Positions 1 through 8,540 of a stretch of 41,582 nt of DNA are shown here, piece after piece. Within the stretch, counting starts at the first letter, position 1, and each line of letters begins with the position of its first letter. The notes under the pieces were generated by a model. It was not told the origin of the DNA. It worked only from the letters and a program-made list of their open reading frames with translations, and searched no databases. The translations under genes and the position numbers were made by a program. The DNA is taken from the NCBI GenBank assembly GCA_036802685.1, contig DAIRVS010000023.1, positions 1 to 41,582 on the forward strand. The letters run 5' to 3'. The stretch comes from HGW-17 sp938004375 (GTDB taxonomy: Bacteria > Myxococcota_A > Polyangia > HGW-17).

Positions 1-228
1 GGCCTTCTGGAACTCGGGCAGGCCCTGGGAGGGGCCGTAGCCGAGCACCGGCGGCAGATCCGAGGAGAGCGCCCGGAAGAAGCCCTCGGGCGTGGGGATG
101 TCCGGCTGGCCGATGTTGAGTTTGTATACATTGGTGCCGCGCTTCTTGGCCTCGAGCTCGAAGGGCAAAAGCTTGCGGATGGGGGACGGCGGGATGTCGA
201 GGGCGCGCTGGGACAGGTGGATGGACAT
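1..228 (-). CDS. PLP-dependent aminotransferase, class I/II (N-terminal part)
   Basis: The first 76 codons of a gene that runs off the left edge. The protein begins MSIHLSQRALDIPPSPIRKL and continues with a stretch containing LNIGQPDIPTPEGFF and GYGPSQGLPEF. This is the typical amino-terminal pattern of fold-type I aspartate/aromatic aminotransferases (R-x-L.. N-I-G-Q-P-D/E ..Y.. G-L-P-E-L/F), which move an amino group between an amino acid and a 2-oxo acid with pyridoxal phosphate in the cytoplasm. The catalytic lysine and PLP-binding residues are outside the window, so substrate cannot be judged. The start is supported by a GGGAGG Shine-Dalgarno sequence about 8 nt upstream. Confidence 0.85.
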   Translation of the reverse strand, partial: MSIHLSQRALDIPPSPIRKLLPFELEAKKRGTNVYKLNIGQPDIPTPEGFFRALSSDLPPVLGYGPSQGLPEFQKA

Positions 229-353
229 GGTGCTGATACCTCCCTGGCGCCAAGAAGTACTAGACCCACCGGTTCAATGCAAGGGAAACCGTGCGGTCCG
301 GAATTTGCCTTATTTGTCAGGGGAAACGAGGGGAGCGCGGAGCGGGATGTGGG

Positions 354-1268
354 CTACATGCAGATGCCGACGCCGGCCGGGAGGCCGTTCTGGCCCATAC
401 CCTGGCAGGAGCCGGTAGTGCAGGTGTTGGCAGCGTCGCAGAGCTCAACACAAACATATCCCTGGCCGAGGTTGAAGCAGGCGGTGCCGGCGACGCACTG
501 ACCGAAAGCAGAGCAGGTGTCGCCCGTGGCAGCAGTACCGTTGGGCTCGCACAGGCCGGAGTCGGCGACGCCGACGAAGAAGCAGCCGTCAGCGGCGTTC
601 GCGCAGCCCGTACCCGCGATGGGATCGCAGTCGTCGGTGGGACCGCAGAGGCCGAGGGTCTCCGAACCTTCGATGCCGTAATAGCAGGCGCCACCGGCCG
701 GGCAGGTCAGGTGCGCGTCGCTGCAGTAAGGGGCGCACATCCCACCTTCGATGTTGAAGCAGCCGGAACCCTTGGGGCACTCGCCGTTGGCGCCGCAAGC
801 GCCGTAGAACGTGCCACCGGCGAAATCCTCGTCGGGCAGGCAGGTGGGCTGACCCTGCTGGTTCAGGCCGCAGGTGTAGTCGGTCTGACAGGACTGCGGG
901 CTGTCATAAAAAATATTGTCTTCCGTGCAGGTGGCGATCTGACAGGCGGCGTCGTTCACGCAGTCGCTGTCGTTGCAGTCCGTGGCGCCGTCGCCGTCGT
1001 CGTCCTGGCCGTTGACGCAGTTGGTCTCGGGGTTGGTCACGTTGTTGAGGTTGTTGACGTTGTTGACGTTGTTGGCGTTGTTGACGTTGTTGGCGGCGCA
1101 GGCGGCGTTGCTGAAGCAGTCGGAGTCGTCGCAGTCCTGAAGGCCGTCTCCATCGTCGTCAGCCCCGTTGTTGCAGATCTCGTTCTTGGTGGTCTTCTTG
1201 TCGTCGTCGCAGGCGGTGGCGAGGGACATCACGAACATGACAGAGAACAGAATACGTAAAGACTTCAT
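354..1268 (-). CDS. Cys/Asp-rich secreted lipoprotein with Asn-rich linker
   Basis: A 304-residue protein with a lipoprotein signal peptide (MKSLRILFSVMFVMSLATAC, lipidated Cys20) followed directly by DDD. It has two Asp/Cys repeats of the form C-N-N-G-x-D-D-D-G-D-G-x-x-D-C-x-D-x-D-C (about residues 30-55 and 85-110), which resemble calcium-binding MopE/thrombospondin-type repeats common in Myxococcota. They are separated by a linker of six NNX triplets. The last 190 residues are Cys-rich, about 24 cysteines, suggesting many disulfides outside the cytoplasm. The start codon is chosen for its AGGAGG ribosome site and the signal peptide; the longer upstream reading frame has neither. It resembles the gene at 18968-20005. 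Function unknown; an adhesive or scaffold surface protein is a guess. Confidence 0.85.
   Translation of the reverse strand: MKSLRILFSVMFVMSLATACDDDKKTTKNEICNNGADDDGDGLQDCDDSDCFSNAACAANNVNNANNVNNVNNLNNVTNPETNCVNGQDDDGDGATDCNDSDCVNDAACQIATCTEDNIFYDSPQSCQTDYTCGLNQQGQPTCLPDEDFAGGTFYGACGANGECPKGSGCFNIEGGMCAPYCSDAHLTCPAGGACYYGIEGSETLGLCGPTDDCDPIAGTGCANAADGCFFVGVADSGLCEPNGTAATGDTCSAFGQCVAGTACFNLGQGYVCVELCDAANTCTTGSCQGMGQNGLPAGVGICM
1038..1091 (-). repeat. In-frame 9-bp tandem repeat coding the NNX linker
   Basis: Six consecutive 9-bp units, read on the minus strand as AAC AAC plus a V, A or L codon (aacaacgtc type), form the Asn-rich linker of the lipoprotein at 354-1268. Gain or loss of a unit would keep the frame and only change linker length. 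Confidence 0.85.
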
Positions 1269-1434
1269 TTTAGATTGCCTCCTTGGTGCCCCGCCGCGAT
1301 GGCGGGGCGGGAAATGACTGACAGTGCATACCTCAGTTTCCAAAGGTGTCAAGAAATTTTTCCCGCACGGGTCGCACCGCCGCTGCGCTTTGGGATGGAT
1401 TCGGCCAGGCGCCTGCGCTACAAACGGGTCCGCG

Positions 1435-3768
1435 ATGGAACCCAGCCTGCGCACCCTCCTCCTCGAGGCCTCGGCCGACCCCACCGACGACCGCCACGCC
1501 GCCCTGGGCGCCCGGTTGCCCCAGGTTCTGGCCGAGGATCCCGAGACCCGGGCCTGGATCGCCGAGCACGCCGCCCTGCCGGCCCACCGGCGACGGGTCT
1601 GGGCCTCGGTCGGCCTCCGGCTGTGGGACATGGGGCGCCTGCGGCCGGCCCCGGAGAAGCCGAAGCGGGCCTCGCCGAAAACCACGCCCGTCACCCCGAT
1701 CGCCGACTGGCGGGATCTATGGTCGGCCCCCGTGTCCCGGCTGCGTGGCTGCGGGCCGGCCACGGCCGCGGCTCTGAACGATGCGGGCATCACATCCTGC
1801 GCCGATCTGCTGTTCTGCCTGCCCCGGGGCTATCTGGATTTCCGCACGATCGTCCCCGTCGCCTCCTGCGAGGAGAAGACGCCCCAGTTGTTCTTCCTGC
1901 GGGTGGAGAAGGTCCAGCGGATCGGTCGCAAGTGCTTCGCCACCGCCCGGGACGACACCGGCGAGCTGCAACTGCTGTGGTTCCAGTTCGTGCCCGGGCT
2001 GTCCCAGCTCCTCAAAAAGGGCGCCGAGCTCTATTTCATCGGGGAGCCGCATTTCCACGGGAACCGCCGCCAGCTCGTGCACCCCCGCGTCCTCGCCGAG
2101 CGCCCCTCGGGGGTGGGCGTGCTCTATCCCGCCACGGGCGGACTCGGGAACGGCCTCCTGCAGCGCCTGATGTCCGCGGCGCTCGAGTGTGTCCCCGCCG
2201 CCCGGACGCTGCCGGCCGAGGTGGAGACCCGCCACGGCCTGTGGCCGCTGCAGGAGGCCCTCGCCTGCATCCACCGCCCAGACGCCGACCGGCTGGACAC
2301 CCAGGATTTGCAGCGCCTGCAGGGGGGAACGCACCCGGCTCAGCAGCGCCTGCTGTTCGAAGAGGTGTTCGGACTGCAGTGCGCCATCGGCCTGCGCTGC
2401 GGCCAAGCGGACCGCATGGAGGCCTGCCGCGTGCGCGAGGATCGCACCGGGGAGTACGCCGCCGTGTTCGGCTTCGAGCTCACGGGGGCGCAGCGGCGGG
2501 CCATCGGCGAGATCCTCGCCGACCTCGCCGCAGGGCACCCCATGCGCCGCCTGTTGCAGGGCGACGTGGGCTCGGGCAAGACCGCCGTGGCCTTCGTGTG
2601 CGCCGCCCACGTCGTGGGCATCGGCCGCCAGGCGGCGATCATGGCCCCCACCACCCTGCTCGCCGAACAGCAGTTCCGTTCGATCTCGGCCTGGTGTGCC
2701 CGCTTCGGCTGGCAGGCCGCGCTTTTAACCTCTGACACGCCTTCGGCCGCGCGCGAGTCCACGCTGGCGCTGCTCGAGGCGGGGAAGATCCGGATACTGG
2801 TGGGGACGCACAGCCTGATCCAGGACCGCATCGCCTTCGCCGACCTGGGGCTGGTGATCGTGGATGAACAGCATCGCTTCGGCGTCGACCAGCGGGCGCG
2901 CCTGGTGAGCAAGGGGGGCACCGGGGAGCAGCCCCACCTGCTCGTGATGACGGCCACGCCCATCCCGCGCAGCCTGGCGCTGACTGTATACGGGGATTTG
3001 GAGAGCTCGCGCATTGACGAGCTGCCTCCGGGCCGTCCGACGGTGGTCACGCGGGCCTACCACACCAAGACGCAGAAAAAGCAGGCCCTCGCGCGCTTCG
3101 CTTGCGCCGTCGCCGGAGCGGGGAAGGGCTTCGTCATCGTCCCCCTGATCGACGCCGTGGAGGACGCCGAACGGGCCAGCATCGACGTGGCCACGAGCTA
3201 CTTCCGCCAGGAGTTCCCCGAGCTCCCGCTGGGCGTGATCCACGGCCGCATGCCGCTGCGCGAGCGCGAGCCGATCCTGCGGGACTTCGAGGCCGGAGAC
3301 CTGCGCGTGCTCGTGGCCACCACGGTGGTCGAGGTCGGCATGGACATCCCCGACGCCAACTTCATGATCATTCTCGAGGCGGACCGGTTCGGCCTGGCCC
3401 AGTTGCACCAACTGCGGGGACGCATCGGCCGACGGCCGGCCCCCGAGGCCGAGTGCATGCTGTTCGCCGGCGCCAAGCCCACGGAAGAAGGCAAGGAGCG
3501 GCTCTCCTGGATGGAGCGCACCACCAGCGGCTTCGAGCTGGCCGAGGCGGACCTGGCCATGCGGGGTCCGGGCGACATGCTCGGTGGCCGACGCCAGGCG
3601 GGTTTGTTCAAACCGGCGTGGATCCGCAACCTCGAGCTGCTCCAGGTCGCCCGCGCCGAGGCCCGGTCGCTGCTGTCGAGGAGCCCAGACCTTTCGGACC
3701 ACCCGGATCTGGCCTTCGTGGTCCGCACGCGCTTCGGTGAGGATCTCTTTGATGAATCCGGCGGATAG
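1435..3768 (+). CDS. recG: ATP-dependent DNA helicase RecG
   Basis: A 777-residue superfamily 2 helicase that remodels stalled replication forks and recombination intermediates. Visible features in order: an N-terminal extension of about 90 residues as in long-form RecG; the wedge (OB-fold) domain around 95-230; Walker A GDVGSGKT at 376-383; the DEQH box at 477-480; the TATPIPR motif; and the C-terminal helicase motifs including LRGRIGR. The TRG region with TLAVYGDLE-like spacing (LALTVYGDLESSRIDELPPGR) is diagnostic for RecG rather than PriA or Mfd. The ATG at 1435 gives a normal N-terminus, but its ribosome site is weak. It is divergent from the lipoprotein gene at 354-1268, so the 166 bp between them should hold both promoters. 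The last codons and stop lie in a 21-bp tandem repeat. Confidence 0.95.
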   Translation: MEPSLRTLLLEASADPTDDRHAALGARLPQVLAEDPETRAWIAEHAALPAHRRRVWASVGLRLWDMGRLRPAPEKPKRASPKTTPVTPIADWRDLWSAPVSRLRGCGPATAAALNDAGITSCADLLFCLPRGYLDFRTIVPVASCEEKTPQLFFLRVEKVQRIGRKCFATARDDTGELQLLWFQFVPGLSQLLKKGAELYFIGEPHFHGNRRQLVHPRVLAERPSGVGVLYPATGGLGNGLLQRLMSAALECVPAARTLPAEVETRHGLWPLQEALACIHRPDADRLDTQDLQRLQGGTHPAQQRLLFEEVFGLQCAIGLRCGQADRMEACRVREDRTGEYAAVFGFELTGAQRRAIGEILADLAAGHPMRRLLQGDVGSGKTAVAFVCAAHVVGIGRQAAIMAPTTLLAEQQFRSISAWCARFGWQAALLTSDTPSAARESTLALLEAGKIRILVGTHSLIQDRIAFADLGLVIVDEQHRFGVDQRARLVSKGGTGEQPHLLVMTATPIPRSLALTVYGDLESSRIDELPPGRPTVVTRAYHTKTQKKQALARFACAVAGAGKGFVIVPLIDAVEDAERASIDVATSYFRQEFPELPLGVIHGRMPLREREPILRDFEAGDLRVLVATTVVEVGMDIPDANFMIILEADRFGLAQLHQLRGRIGRRPAPEAECMLFAGAKPTEEGKERLSWMERTTSGFELAEADLAMRGPGDMLGGRRQAGLFKPAWIRNLELLQVARAEARSLLSRSPDLSDHPDLAFVVRTRFGEDLFDESGG

Positions 3769-3798
3769 GAAATCCGCTCCGGCGGATAGGAAATCCGC
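3757..3798 (+). repeat. Two tandem 21-bp palindromic units across the recG stop
   Basis: Two identical 21-bp copies at 3757-3777 and 3778-3798. Each contains the inverted repeat gcggat-aggaa-atccgc (6-bp stem, 5-nt loop). The recG TAG stop (3766-3768) lies in the loop side of the first copy, so the final residues SGG come from the repeat. There is no T-run, so this is not a classical terminator; a small mobile or REP-like palindrome is possible. Confidence 0.75.
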
Positions 3799-3801
3799 CA
3801 G

Positions 3802-4260
3802 TCACGATCTCACGAAGCGAACGCGCAGTCGCCCGCGCCCCCGCGGCCAGCGTCTGGCCATCAGTTCGGGCCGCGCGCAGCGGATCTCCACGCAGACACC
3901 GGTCGGCAACGCGACCAGGGTGATGAAGAGCTCGCGATGGATCGGGTGCGTCACCCGAAGCAGCAGCCGAGGCCGGGGCCCCGGCTCCAGACGCAGCTCC
4001 TTGAGCACGACGCCCCCGGAGACGCCTCCCGGAGCAAAGGGCGGCGAGGCCGGTCCGGCGGCACCCAAGGGACCATGCGAACCGGCGGGGCCAACGAGGG
4101 GGACGGGGCGTTGCGCCTTTTGCCGGACCGGCGTCGACCGGCCCGGTGGGCAAGGGGGAGACGGGGAACGGGCAGGACCGGTCGGGATGCGCATGCCTCC
4201 ATTGTCGTCTCCGAGCGCAGCCGGTTGCGCCCGAAAACGTGAAAACTCGTTTTCCCCCAT
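3802..4260 (-). CDS. Hypothetical protein, doubtful start
   Basis: An open frame of up to 152 residues, convergent with recG. The last 75 residues have strongly GC-biased third codon positions and look like a folded basic protein (LLLRVTHPIHRELFITLV followed by ALPTGVCVEIRCARPELM). The first half is proline-rich, with weaker codon bias. The ATG at 4260 has no good ribosome site. The ATG at 4194 has GGAGG but only one base away, so the true start may be internal. No family is recognised. It could be a real short gene or an over-extended frame; the codon usage of the C-terminal part is the main argument in favour. Confidence 0.42.
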   Translation of the reverse strand: MGENEFSRFRAQPAALGDDNGGMRIPTGPARSPSPPCPPGRSTPVRQKAQRPVPLVGPAGSHGPLGAAGPASPPFAPGGVSGGVVLKELRLEPGPRPRLLLRVTHPIHRELFITLVALPTGVCVEIRCARPELMARRWPRGRGRLRVRFVRS

Positions 4261-4266
4261 TTTGTC

Positions 4267-4294
4267 GTCCAATGGCCGCTGTCCAATGGCCGCT
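4267..4294 (+). repeat. 14-bp direct repeat next to the promoter of the 4373 gene
   Basis: Two adjacent perfect copies of gtccaatggccgct (4267-4280, 4281-4294). The last base is the first base of the predicted -35 element. The repeats also lie just upstream of the possible divergent start at 4260, so a shared operator for both directions is conceivable. Confidence 0.6.
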
Positions 4295-4322
4295 TGTGAG
4301 TCCGGGAGGCTTCCTTTATATT
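4294..4322 (+). promoter_or_regulatory. Sigma-70-like promoter
   Basis: -35 TTGTGA (4294-4299), 17-nt spacer, -10 TATATT (4317-4322), predicting transcription from about 4329, 44 nt before the ATG at 4373. It stands out in a very GC-rich surrounding. Confidence 0.6.
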
Positions 4323-4372
4323 GCGTCCGACCGGACGGAGGGCGCCTGCCCACCCGTCCATAGGAGCCACCG

Positions 4373-5284
4373 ATGGTTTCACGTACCTTCACCCTGCTGT
4401 TCCCCGTCCTCTGGGTCCTGTCCGCCTGCAACCTCGAAGCCGAGGTCATCACCGTCTCCGGCGTCTTCGCCTGTGAACAGGACTCCCAATGTCCCGAAGG
4501 TCTGGTCTGCCACCCCTACCTCGACGTGTATGCCCGCTGGATCGACTCCCGCATGCAATCCACCGCCGAGGGGAAGTGGGGCCTGTGCATCCGCACGGAG
4601 GAATGGGCGCAGATCGGTCGCAGCGAAACCCTGGAGTCCTGCGAGAACGGCCACGACGACGACGGCGACGGCGACGCGGATTGCGCCGACGCCGACTGCC
4701 AGACCGCTCCGTACTGCCGGACCTGGGGACAGACCCACTGCGATGGGACCGACGACGACGGACCCTGCGCGACCGCCCTGGGCTTTCCTGCGCCCCGCAA
4801 CGGGCGGGTACCCGACGAGACCTCCTGCCCCGTGGGCTCCGGCGTGGTCTACGACGGTTCGGACGGTTCGACCCATTGTCTGCCGAGGTGCCGCCTGCGG
4901 TTCCCGGCCTACACCACGGGCATGGACCCCACCGATGAAACCGAGTTCGCGGGCAGCGACGCGTACTGCAACGCGGCCGCGACGCCCTGGGCGACCCACT
5001 CCTCTTTCGCCGCCGGGCTGGCCTGCCAGCACCTGGGCATGGTCCGCAACGAGGTGACCGTTTATTACCAGGAGGACGTCTGCCTGCCGGAAGAAGCCGC
5101 TTTCGTGATCGATGGACCGACCACGGAGACCTGCCAGTCGATCTGCGGCGCCGCCCCCTGCCTGCTGATCTCCTTCCCGCGCCGGGAGCTCTCCGCCTTC
5201 AATCAGACCACCCTGCAGGTCGTGCCCATTCTCCCCCAGGAACCCGAAGAATACACACGCACCGCCATCTATTGTTTAGACTAG
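4373..5284 (+). CDS. Cysteine-rich secreted lipoprotein
   Basis: A 303-residue protein with signal peptide and lipobox (VLSAC, Cys19). Near residues 84-107 it has one Asp/Cys repeat (C-E-N-G-H-D-D-D-G-D-G-D-A-D-C), the same unit found twice in the 354-1268 product and six times in the 18968-20005 product. The rest has about 20 cysteines, including CEQDSQCPEGLVCHP after the signal, a pattern seen in myxobacterial surface lipoproteins. Ribosome site AGGAG lies 7 nt before ATG. The beta-barrel gene at 5312 follows after 27 nt, so the two are probably co-transcribed from the promoter at 4294-4322. No enzymatic motif is visible. Confidence 0.85.
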   Translation: MVSRTFTLLFPVLWVLSACNLEAEVITVSGVFACEQDSQCPEGLVCHPYLDVYARWIDSRMQSTAEGKWGLCIRTEEWAQIGRSETLESCENGHDDDGDGDADCADADCQTAPYCRTWGQTHCDGTDDDGPCATALGFPAPRNGRVPDETSCPVGSGVVYDGSDGSTHCLPRCRLRFPAYTTGMDPTDETEFAGSDAYCNAAATPWATHSSFAAGLACQHLGMVRNEVTVYYQEDVCLPEEAAFVIDGPTTETCQSICGAAPCLLISFPRRELSAFNQTTLQVVPILPQEPEEYTRTAIYCLD

Positions 5285-5311
5285 GCCCAAAATCGGCCAA
5301 GGAGCGCACCC

Positions 5312-6019
5312 ATGAGAACCGCATCGATCCCCGTCCTGTTCGCCCTGCTGCTCCTCCCCACCGTCACGGGTGCCCAGCAGGCGCCGACCGGCGCCCCCGC
5401 CTCCGTGGAAGGGGGAACCGCGACCCCGACGCCGACCCCGCGACCCAGGGATCCCTTCCTGCCGGCGGCCCCCGAGGGCAAGGCCGACCCCTTCGCGGGC
5501 GAGGCGGCGCCTACCGGCCCGAAAGAGGAGCCGGCGACGCCCGCCTGGACCGGTCCCCGGAACCTGGTCTGGGTCAACGCTGCGGGCGCCGGCTTCGGCA
5601 ACTATGCCATGGAATACCAGCGCGTCCTCCATCCCCGCCTGGCCCTGGTGCTCTCCCCCTCGCTGAGGACGCTGTCCCGCGAGGTGGTCCCCGGAAGGGA
5701 CGTGACGATCACCGGCCTGAACGTGCAGGCCGGCGTGGCCGTCTATGTGCCCTGGCAGGCGCCGCGGGGCCTCAACCTCGCCTTGACCGGGGGATTCATG
5801 CGACTCGAGGGCAAGGACCAGTTCTCCAGGACCGCCGTGACCTGGAGCCTGAAAGCCACGGTCGGCTACCGCCACGTCTTCCCCTTCGGCCTGTCTCTGG
5901 AATTCAACGCGGGATATTTCCACCTGCCCGAGACCACGCTGGGGCCACTGTCCTTCGAGACCTCGTCGGTCGTCAATGGCGGCCCCGTCGTCGAGCTCGG
6001 CCTGGGTTGGGCGTTCTGA
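5312..6019 (+). CDS. Predicted outer-membrane beta-barrel protein (DUF3575-like)
   Basis: 235 residues: a cleavable signal peptide (MRTASIPVLFALLLLPTVTGA-Q), a Pro/Thr-rich linker to about residue 85, then alternating hydrophobic strands from NLVWVNAAGAGFGNYAMEYQ onward, ending in a terminal aromatic residue (LGLGWAF) like the C-terminal signal recognised by the BAM machinery. The strand pattern resembles DUF3575-type small barrels, but this is a by-eye match. Ribosome site AAGGAG. Its stop lies only 3 bp from the stop of the convergent glycosyltransferase gene, leaving no room for a separate terminator. Confidence 0.75.
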   Translation: MRTASIPVLFALLLLPTVTGAQQAPTGAPASVEGGTATPTPTPRPRDPFLPAAPEGKADPFAGEAAPTGPKEEPATPAWTGPRNLVWVNAAGAGFGNYAMEYQRVLHPRLALVLSPSLRTLSREVVPGRDVTITGLNVQAGVAVYVPWQAPRGLNLALTGGFMRLEGKDQFSRTAVTWSLKATVGYRHVFPFGLSLEFNAGYFHLPETTLGPLSFETSSVVNGGPVVELGLGWAF

Positions 6020-6022
6020 CGA

Positions 6023-7195
6023 TCAGCCGGCGGTCCTCGCCGCCCAAAGGCTTTCGTAGAAATCCATCAACCGTCGGGCGACATGGGGGGCGCCGTACTC
6101 CCGGGCGATGGCCCGCGACACCGCGCGCATGTCCGGCGGCGAGAAGACGGCGCGCTCCATCGCATCGCACAGCAGCGCGTCCTCCCACGGCGGCGCCAGC
6201 GCGGCCCGTTCCTCCCCTGCGGTGATGTCGGCGATCCCGCCCACGCTGGTGCAGGCGGACGGGACGCCCGCCGCGAGCGCCTCGATCAACGCGCCGGGGG
6301 TTCCCTCGGAGGTGGAGCTCATCAGAAACACGTCGCACCCGGAGAGGACGCGGGCGATGTCCTTGCGGTGACCGAGCAGGTGCACCCGGTCGGCGATGCC
6401 CAGCTCTCCGGCCAGACGCCGGAGCTCGCCCTCCAGCGGTCCCTGTCCGGCCAGGGCCAGGTGCGCGGGCGGATCCGCGTGACGCCGCGCGAACAGGGAG
6501 AAGGCCCTCAGTCCGCCCGCGTGGTTCTTGGGGGTCTGGAAGTTGGCGACCATCACGAACAATCGGCTTCGCCGGGGAATCCCCCACGCTTCCCGAAGCG
6601 CCGGATCCCGGGGCCGGTCCAGGTACTCCGTCAAGTCGAAGGCGTTGTTGAGCACGAAGGTCTTGTCTGCGGGTGCCAGGCGATATTCCTCCACGGCCTG
6701 CCGGTTGAGGCCTTCGGAGATGTTCAGGATCGCGTCGCTCGTCCGGTTCAGCGCCCGCTCGATGCCCAGGAACACGGGGGTCAGAAGGTTGCTGCGCCGT
6801 CCGAAGTACCCCTTGCCGTAGATGAAGCCATGATAGTGCCGCAGCACGATGGGCACGCCGCAGGCGCGGGCTGCCACCCGGGCCAGCACGGCGTCCTTGC
6901 TCTCATGGGTGTGCACGATCTGCGGCGAAAAGTCCCGAAACTCCCGGGCGAACGCGGTCAGGGCCACCGCGTCCCGCGCGGGCCTGAGCTCCCGTTGCAT
7001 GGCGGGGATGTGGACACAGCGATAAGGAGCCGAGCGTACGATTTCGTCGTGGCTGTCGGGGTCCCACGAGGAGGTGGAGCCGTAGTACAGCCGCACCTCG
7101 TACCGCTCGGGATCGAGGTGGCGGATCAAGATGTCGGTGCGATAGGCGGGGCCGCCGGCGAGCCGGGTGAGGGAGTGGGCGACGCGGAGTTTCAT
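6023..7195 (-). CDS. Glycosyltransferase, family 4 (GT-B fold)
   Basis: 390 residues with the two-Rossmann-domain organisation of GT4 retaining transferases. The N-terminal domain starts MKLRVAHSLTRLAGGPAYRT with the expected glycine-rich acceptor-side loop and includes IVHTHESKDAVLARVAA. The C-terminal nucleotide-sugar domain has NNAFDLTEYL, VANFQTPKNH, LAGQGPLEGELRRL, VHLLGHRKDI and the E-x7-E-like motif SSTSEGTPGALIEALAAGVP. It probably adds a sugar to an exopolysaccharide, O-antigen or lipid carrier at the cytoplasmic membrane face; the substrate cannot be inferred. The gene lies 10 nt downstream of the CAP-domain lipoprotein on the same strand, so the two may share a transcript. Confidence 0.9.
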   Translation of the reverse strand: MKLRVAHSLTRLAGGPAYRTDILIRHLDPERYEVRLYYGSTSSWDPDSHDEIVRSAPYRCVHIPAMQRELRPARDAVALTAFAREFRDFSPQIVHTHESKDAVLARVAARACGVPIVLRHYHGFIYGKGYFGRRSNLLTPVFLGIERALNRTSDAILNISEGLNRQAVEEYRLAPADKTFVLNNAFDLTEYLDRPRDPALREAWGIPRRSRLFVMVANFQTPKNHAGGLRAFSLFARRHADPPAHLALAGQGPLEGELRRLAGELGIADRVHLLGHRKDIARVLSGCDVFLMSSTSEGTPGALIEALAAGVPSACTSVGGIADITAGEERAALAPPWEDALLCDAMERAVFSPPDMRAVSRAIAREYGAPHVARRLMDFYESLWAARTAG

Positions 7196-7205
7196 GCGAA
7201 AGACC

Positions 7206-8528
7206 TCAGAAGGACGCGACCAGGAGGGTCACGTAGTAGAGGACGGTGTCGGTACCGTAGGTACCCTTGCAGACGCCGATGGCCCCGTGGGTCCCCTTGG
7301 GATGCTGGATGTTCAGGCGATGCCCCTCGCTCTTAACCCAGGCGGTGAAGACCTCGTCGGGGGTCGGACCCATGGCCACGTTCTCGGCCACCAACTGGGG
7401 TGTGAGGCCCGCCCGCTTCACGCGATCGAGGGGGGATCCCGTGGAGGGGCTGACGTGGTAGATCTTCTTCTGTCCGCACATTTCGATGCTGTGGGCGCGG
7501 GCGACGTGGGCGAGTTTGGCCTGATCGGCGTAGGGTTTCAGGTTGAGCTTCGCGCGATAGGCGTTGACCCGGTTCATCACTTCCTTCTCGAACTGCTCGA
7601 TGGCGATCTCCTGGGTCGGCGCCTGCAGCTGGATGTTCGCCGGCTTCTTCGCGTACTGCTTGCCGCACCCTACCGGGAACAGGCCCACCACGAACGGTCC
7701 ATGCCCGTCCTTGCCCATCAGTTCCACGCTGTAGTGCCCGTGGTTCTGCGGCGTGTTGCAGAAGTCGAGCTTCACCGTGAAGGAGCCGTCGGTCCCCAGG
7801 CGCACCGGCATCCGGGAGATGGTGCTGTCCGGGGAGGTGACGAGCACCTCGAGGGAAGCGACGCCCTTCTCCAGGCCACCGCCGATGGTGACGAGGTTGC
7901 CCGGCTCCACCCAGCGGGGAAAGGATTGGTGCGTGAAGCGGCGGCGCTGCATCAGCAGGACGACCACGTCGGCGCCGTCGGGCCGGCGGGCGACCGAGAA
8001 GCCGAAGTGCGAGATAGCGTGGGCGGTGGTGTAGGAGGCCAGGTTCTTGGCGATCCAGTTGGCCAGGAAGTCGGCGTCGTAGCCCGAGGCCACCAGGTAG
8101 TTCTGCAGGATCCAGGGACTGGCGATCCCCCACTCGGAGGCCAGCTCCAGCAACGAGCTGGGGGCCAGGGCCTTGCCCTGGTAGGCCTGCAGGTGGCCGG
8201 CCAGCTTCGACAGTTGGGCGCTGAATGCCACGGGCAGCTTCCCGGACTCGAACTGATCCTGAATCTTGCGGGTCATTGCCGAGAGCGCCGCCGGCACCAC
8301 CTCGCTGTCGTCGTACTGCGCCACGGCCGGGGGGTCCAGGGGTGGGTCGGCAGGCAAGGTGGCCGGCGGATCCGCCGGCTTTGTCGCCGGCAGGTCCGCG
8401 GGATCCCCGGCGGCAACCCCCTGCGGGGTCACGGGACCGTCGCCCTTGCAAGGACAGGTGGTGCTGCGCTTCCCGGAGGAGCACGATAAAATCGATAAAA
8501 TGATGACCATGGAAAGCACGCGTATCAT
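7206..8528 (-). CDS. Lipoprotein with C-terminal CAP/SCP domain
   Basis: 440 residues. A short lipoprotein signal (MIRVLSMVIILSILSC, Cys16) is followed by a Pro/Asp/Ala repeat linker (DPADLPATKPADPPATLPAD) to about residue 70. A central region of about 230 residues has no recognised fold. A CAP (cysteine-rich secretory/PR-1) domain fills about 312-438: MNRVNAYRAKLNLKPYADQA, the HSIEMCGQ region, ENVAMGPTPDEVFTAWVKSEGH and the N-x-x-G-V-like ending GAIGVCKGTYG. Bacterial CAP proteins act outside the cytoplasm with varied or unknown activity. GGGAG ribosome site lies 7 nt before ATG. The 5' region enters a 20-bp tandem repeat array only 12 bp upstream of the start, so its promoter and leader probably include that array. 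Confidence 0.88.
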   Translation of the reverse strand: MIRVLSMVIILSILSCSSGKRSTTCPCKGDGPVTPQGVAAGDPADLPATKPADPPATLPADPPLDPPAVAQYDDSEVVPAALSAMTRKIQDQFESGKLPVAFSAQLSKLAGHLQAYQGKALAPSSLLELASEWGIASPWILQNYLVASGYDADFLANWIAKNLASYTTAHAISHFGFSVARRPDGADVVVLLMQRRRFTHQSFPRWVEPGNLVTIGGGLEKGVASLEVLVTSPDSTISRMPVRLGTDGSFTVKLDFCNTPQNHGHYSVELMGKDGHGPFVVGLFPVGCGKQYAKKPANIQLQAPTQEIAIEQFEKEVMNRVNAYRAKLNLKPYADQAKLAHVARAHSIEMCGQKKIYHVSPSTGSPLDRVKRAGLTPQLVAENVAMGPTPDEVFTAWVKSEGHRLNIQHPKGTHGAIGVCKGTYGTDTVLYYVTLLVASF

Positions 8529-8540
8529 GAAACTTCTCCC

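Noticed and set aside
291..1259. Long plus-strand frame antisense to the Asp/Cys lipoprotein
   Set aside because: Valine/glycine-rich shadow of the minus-strand repeats; no ribosome site, and the minus frame has a signal peptide and a strong ribosome site.
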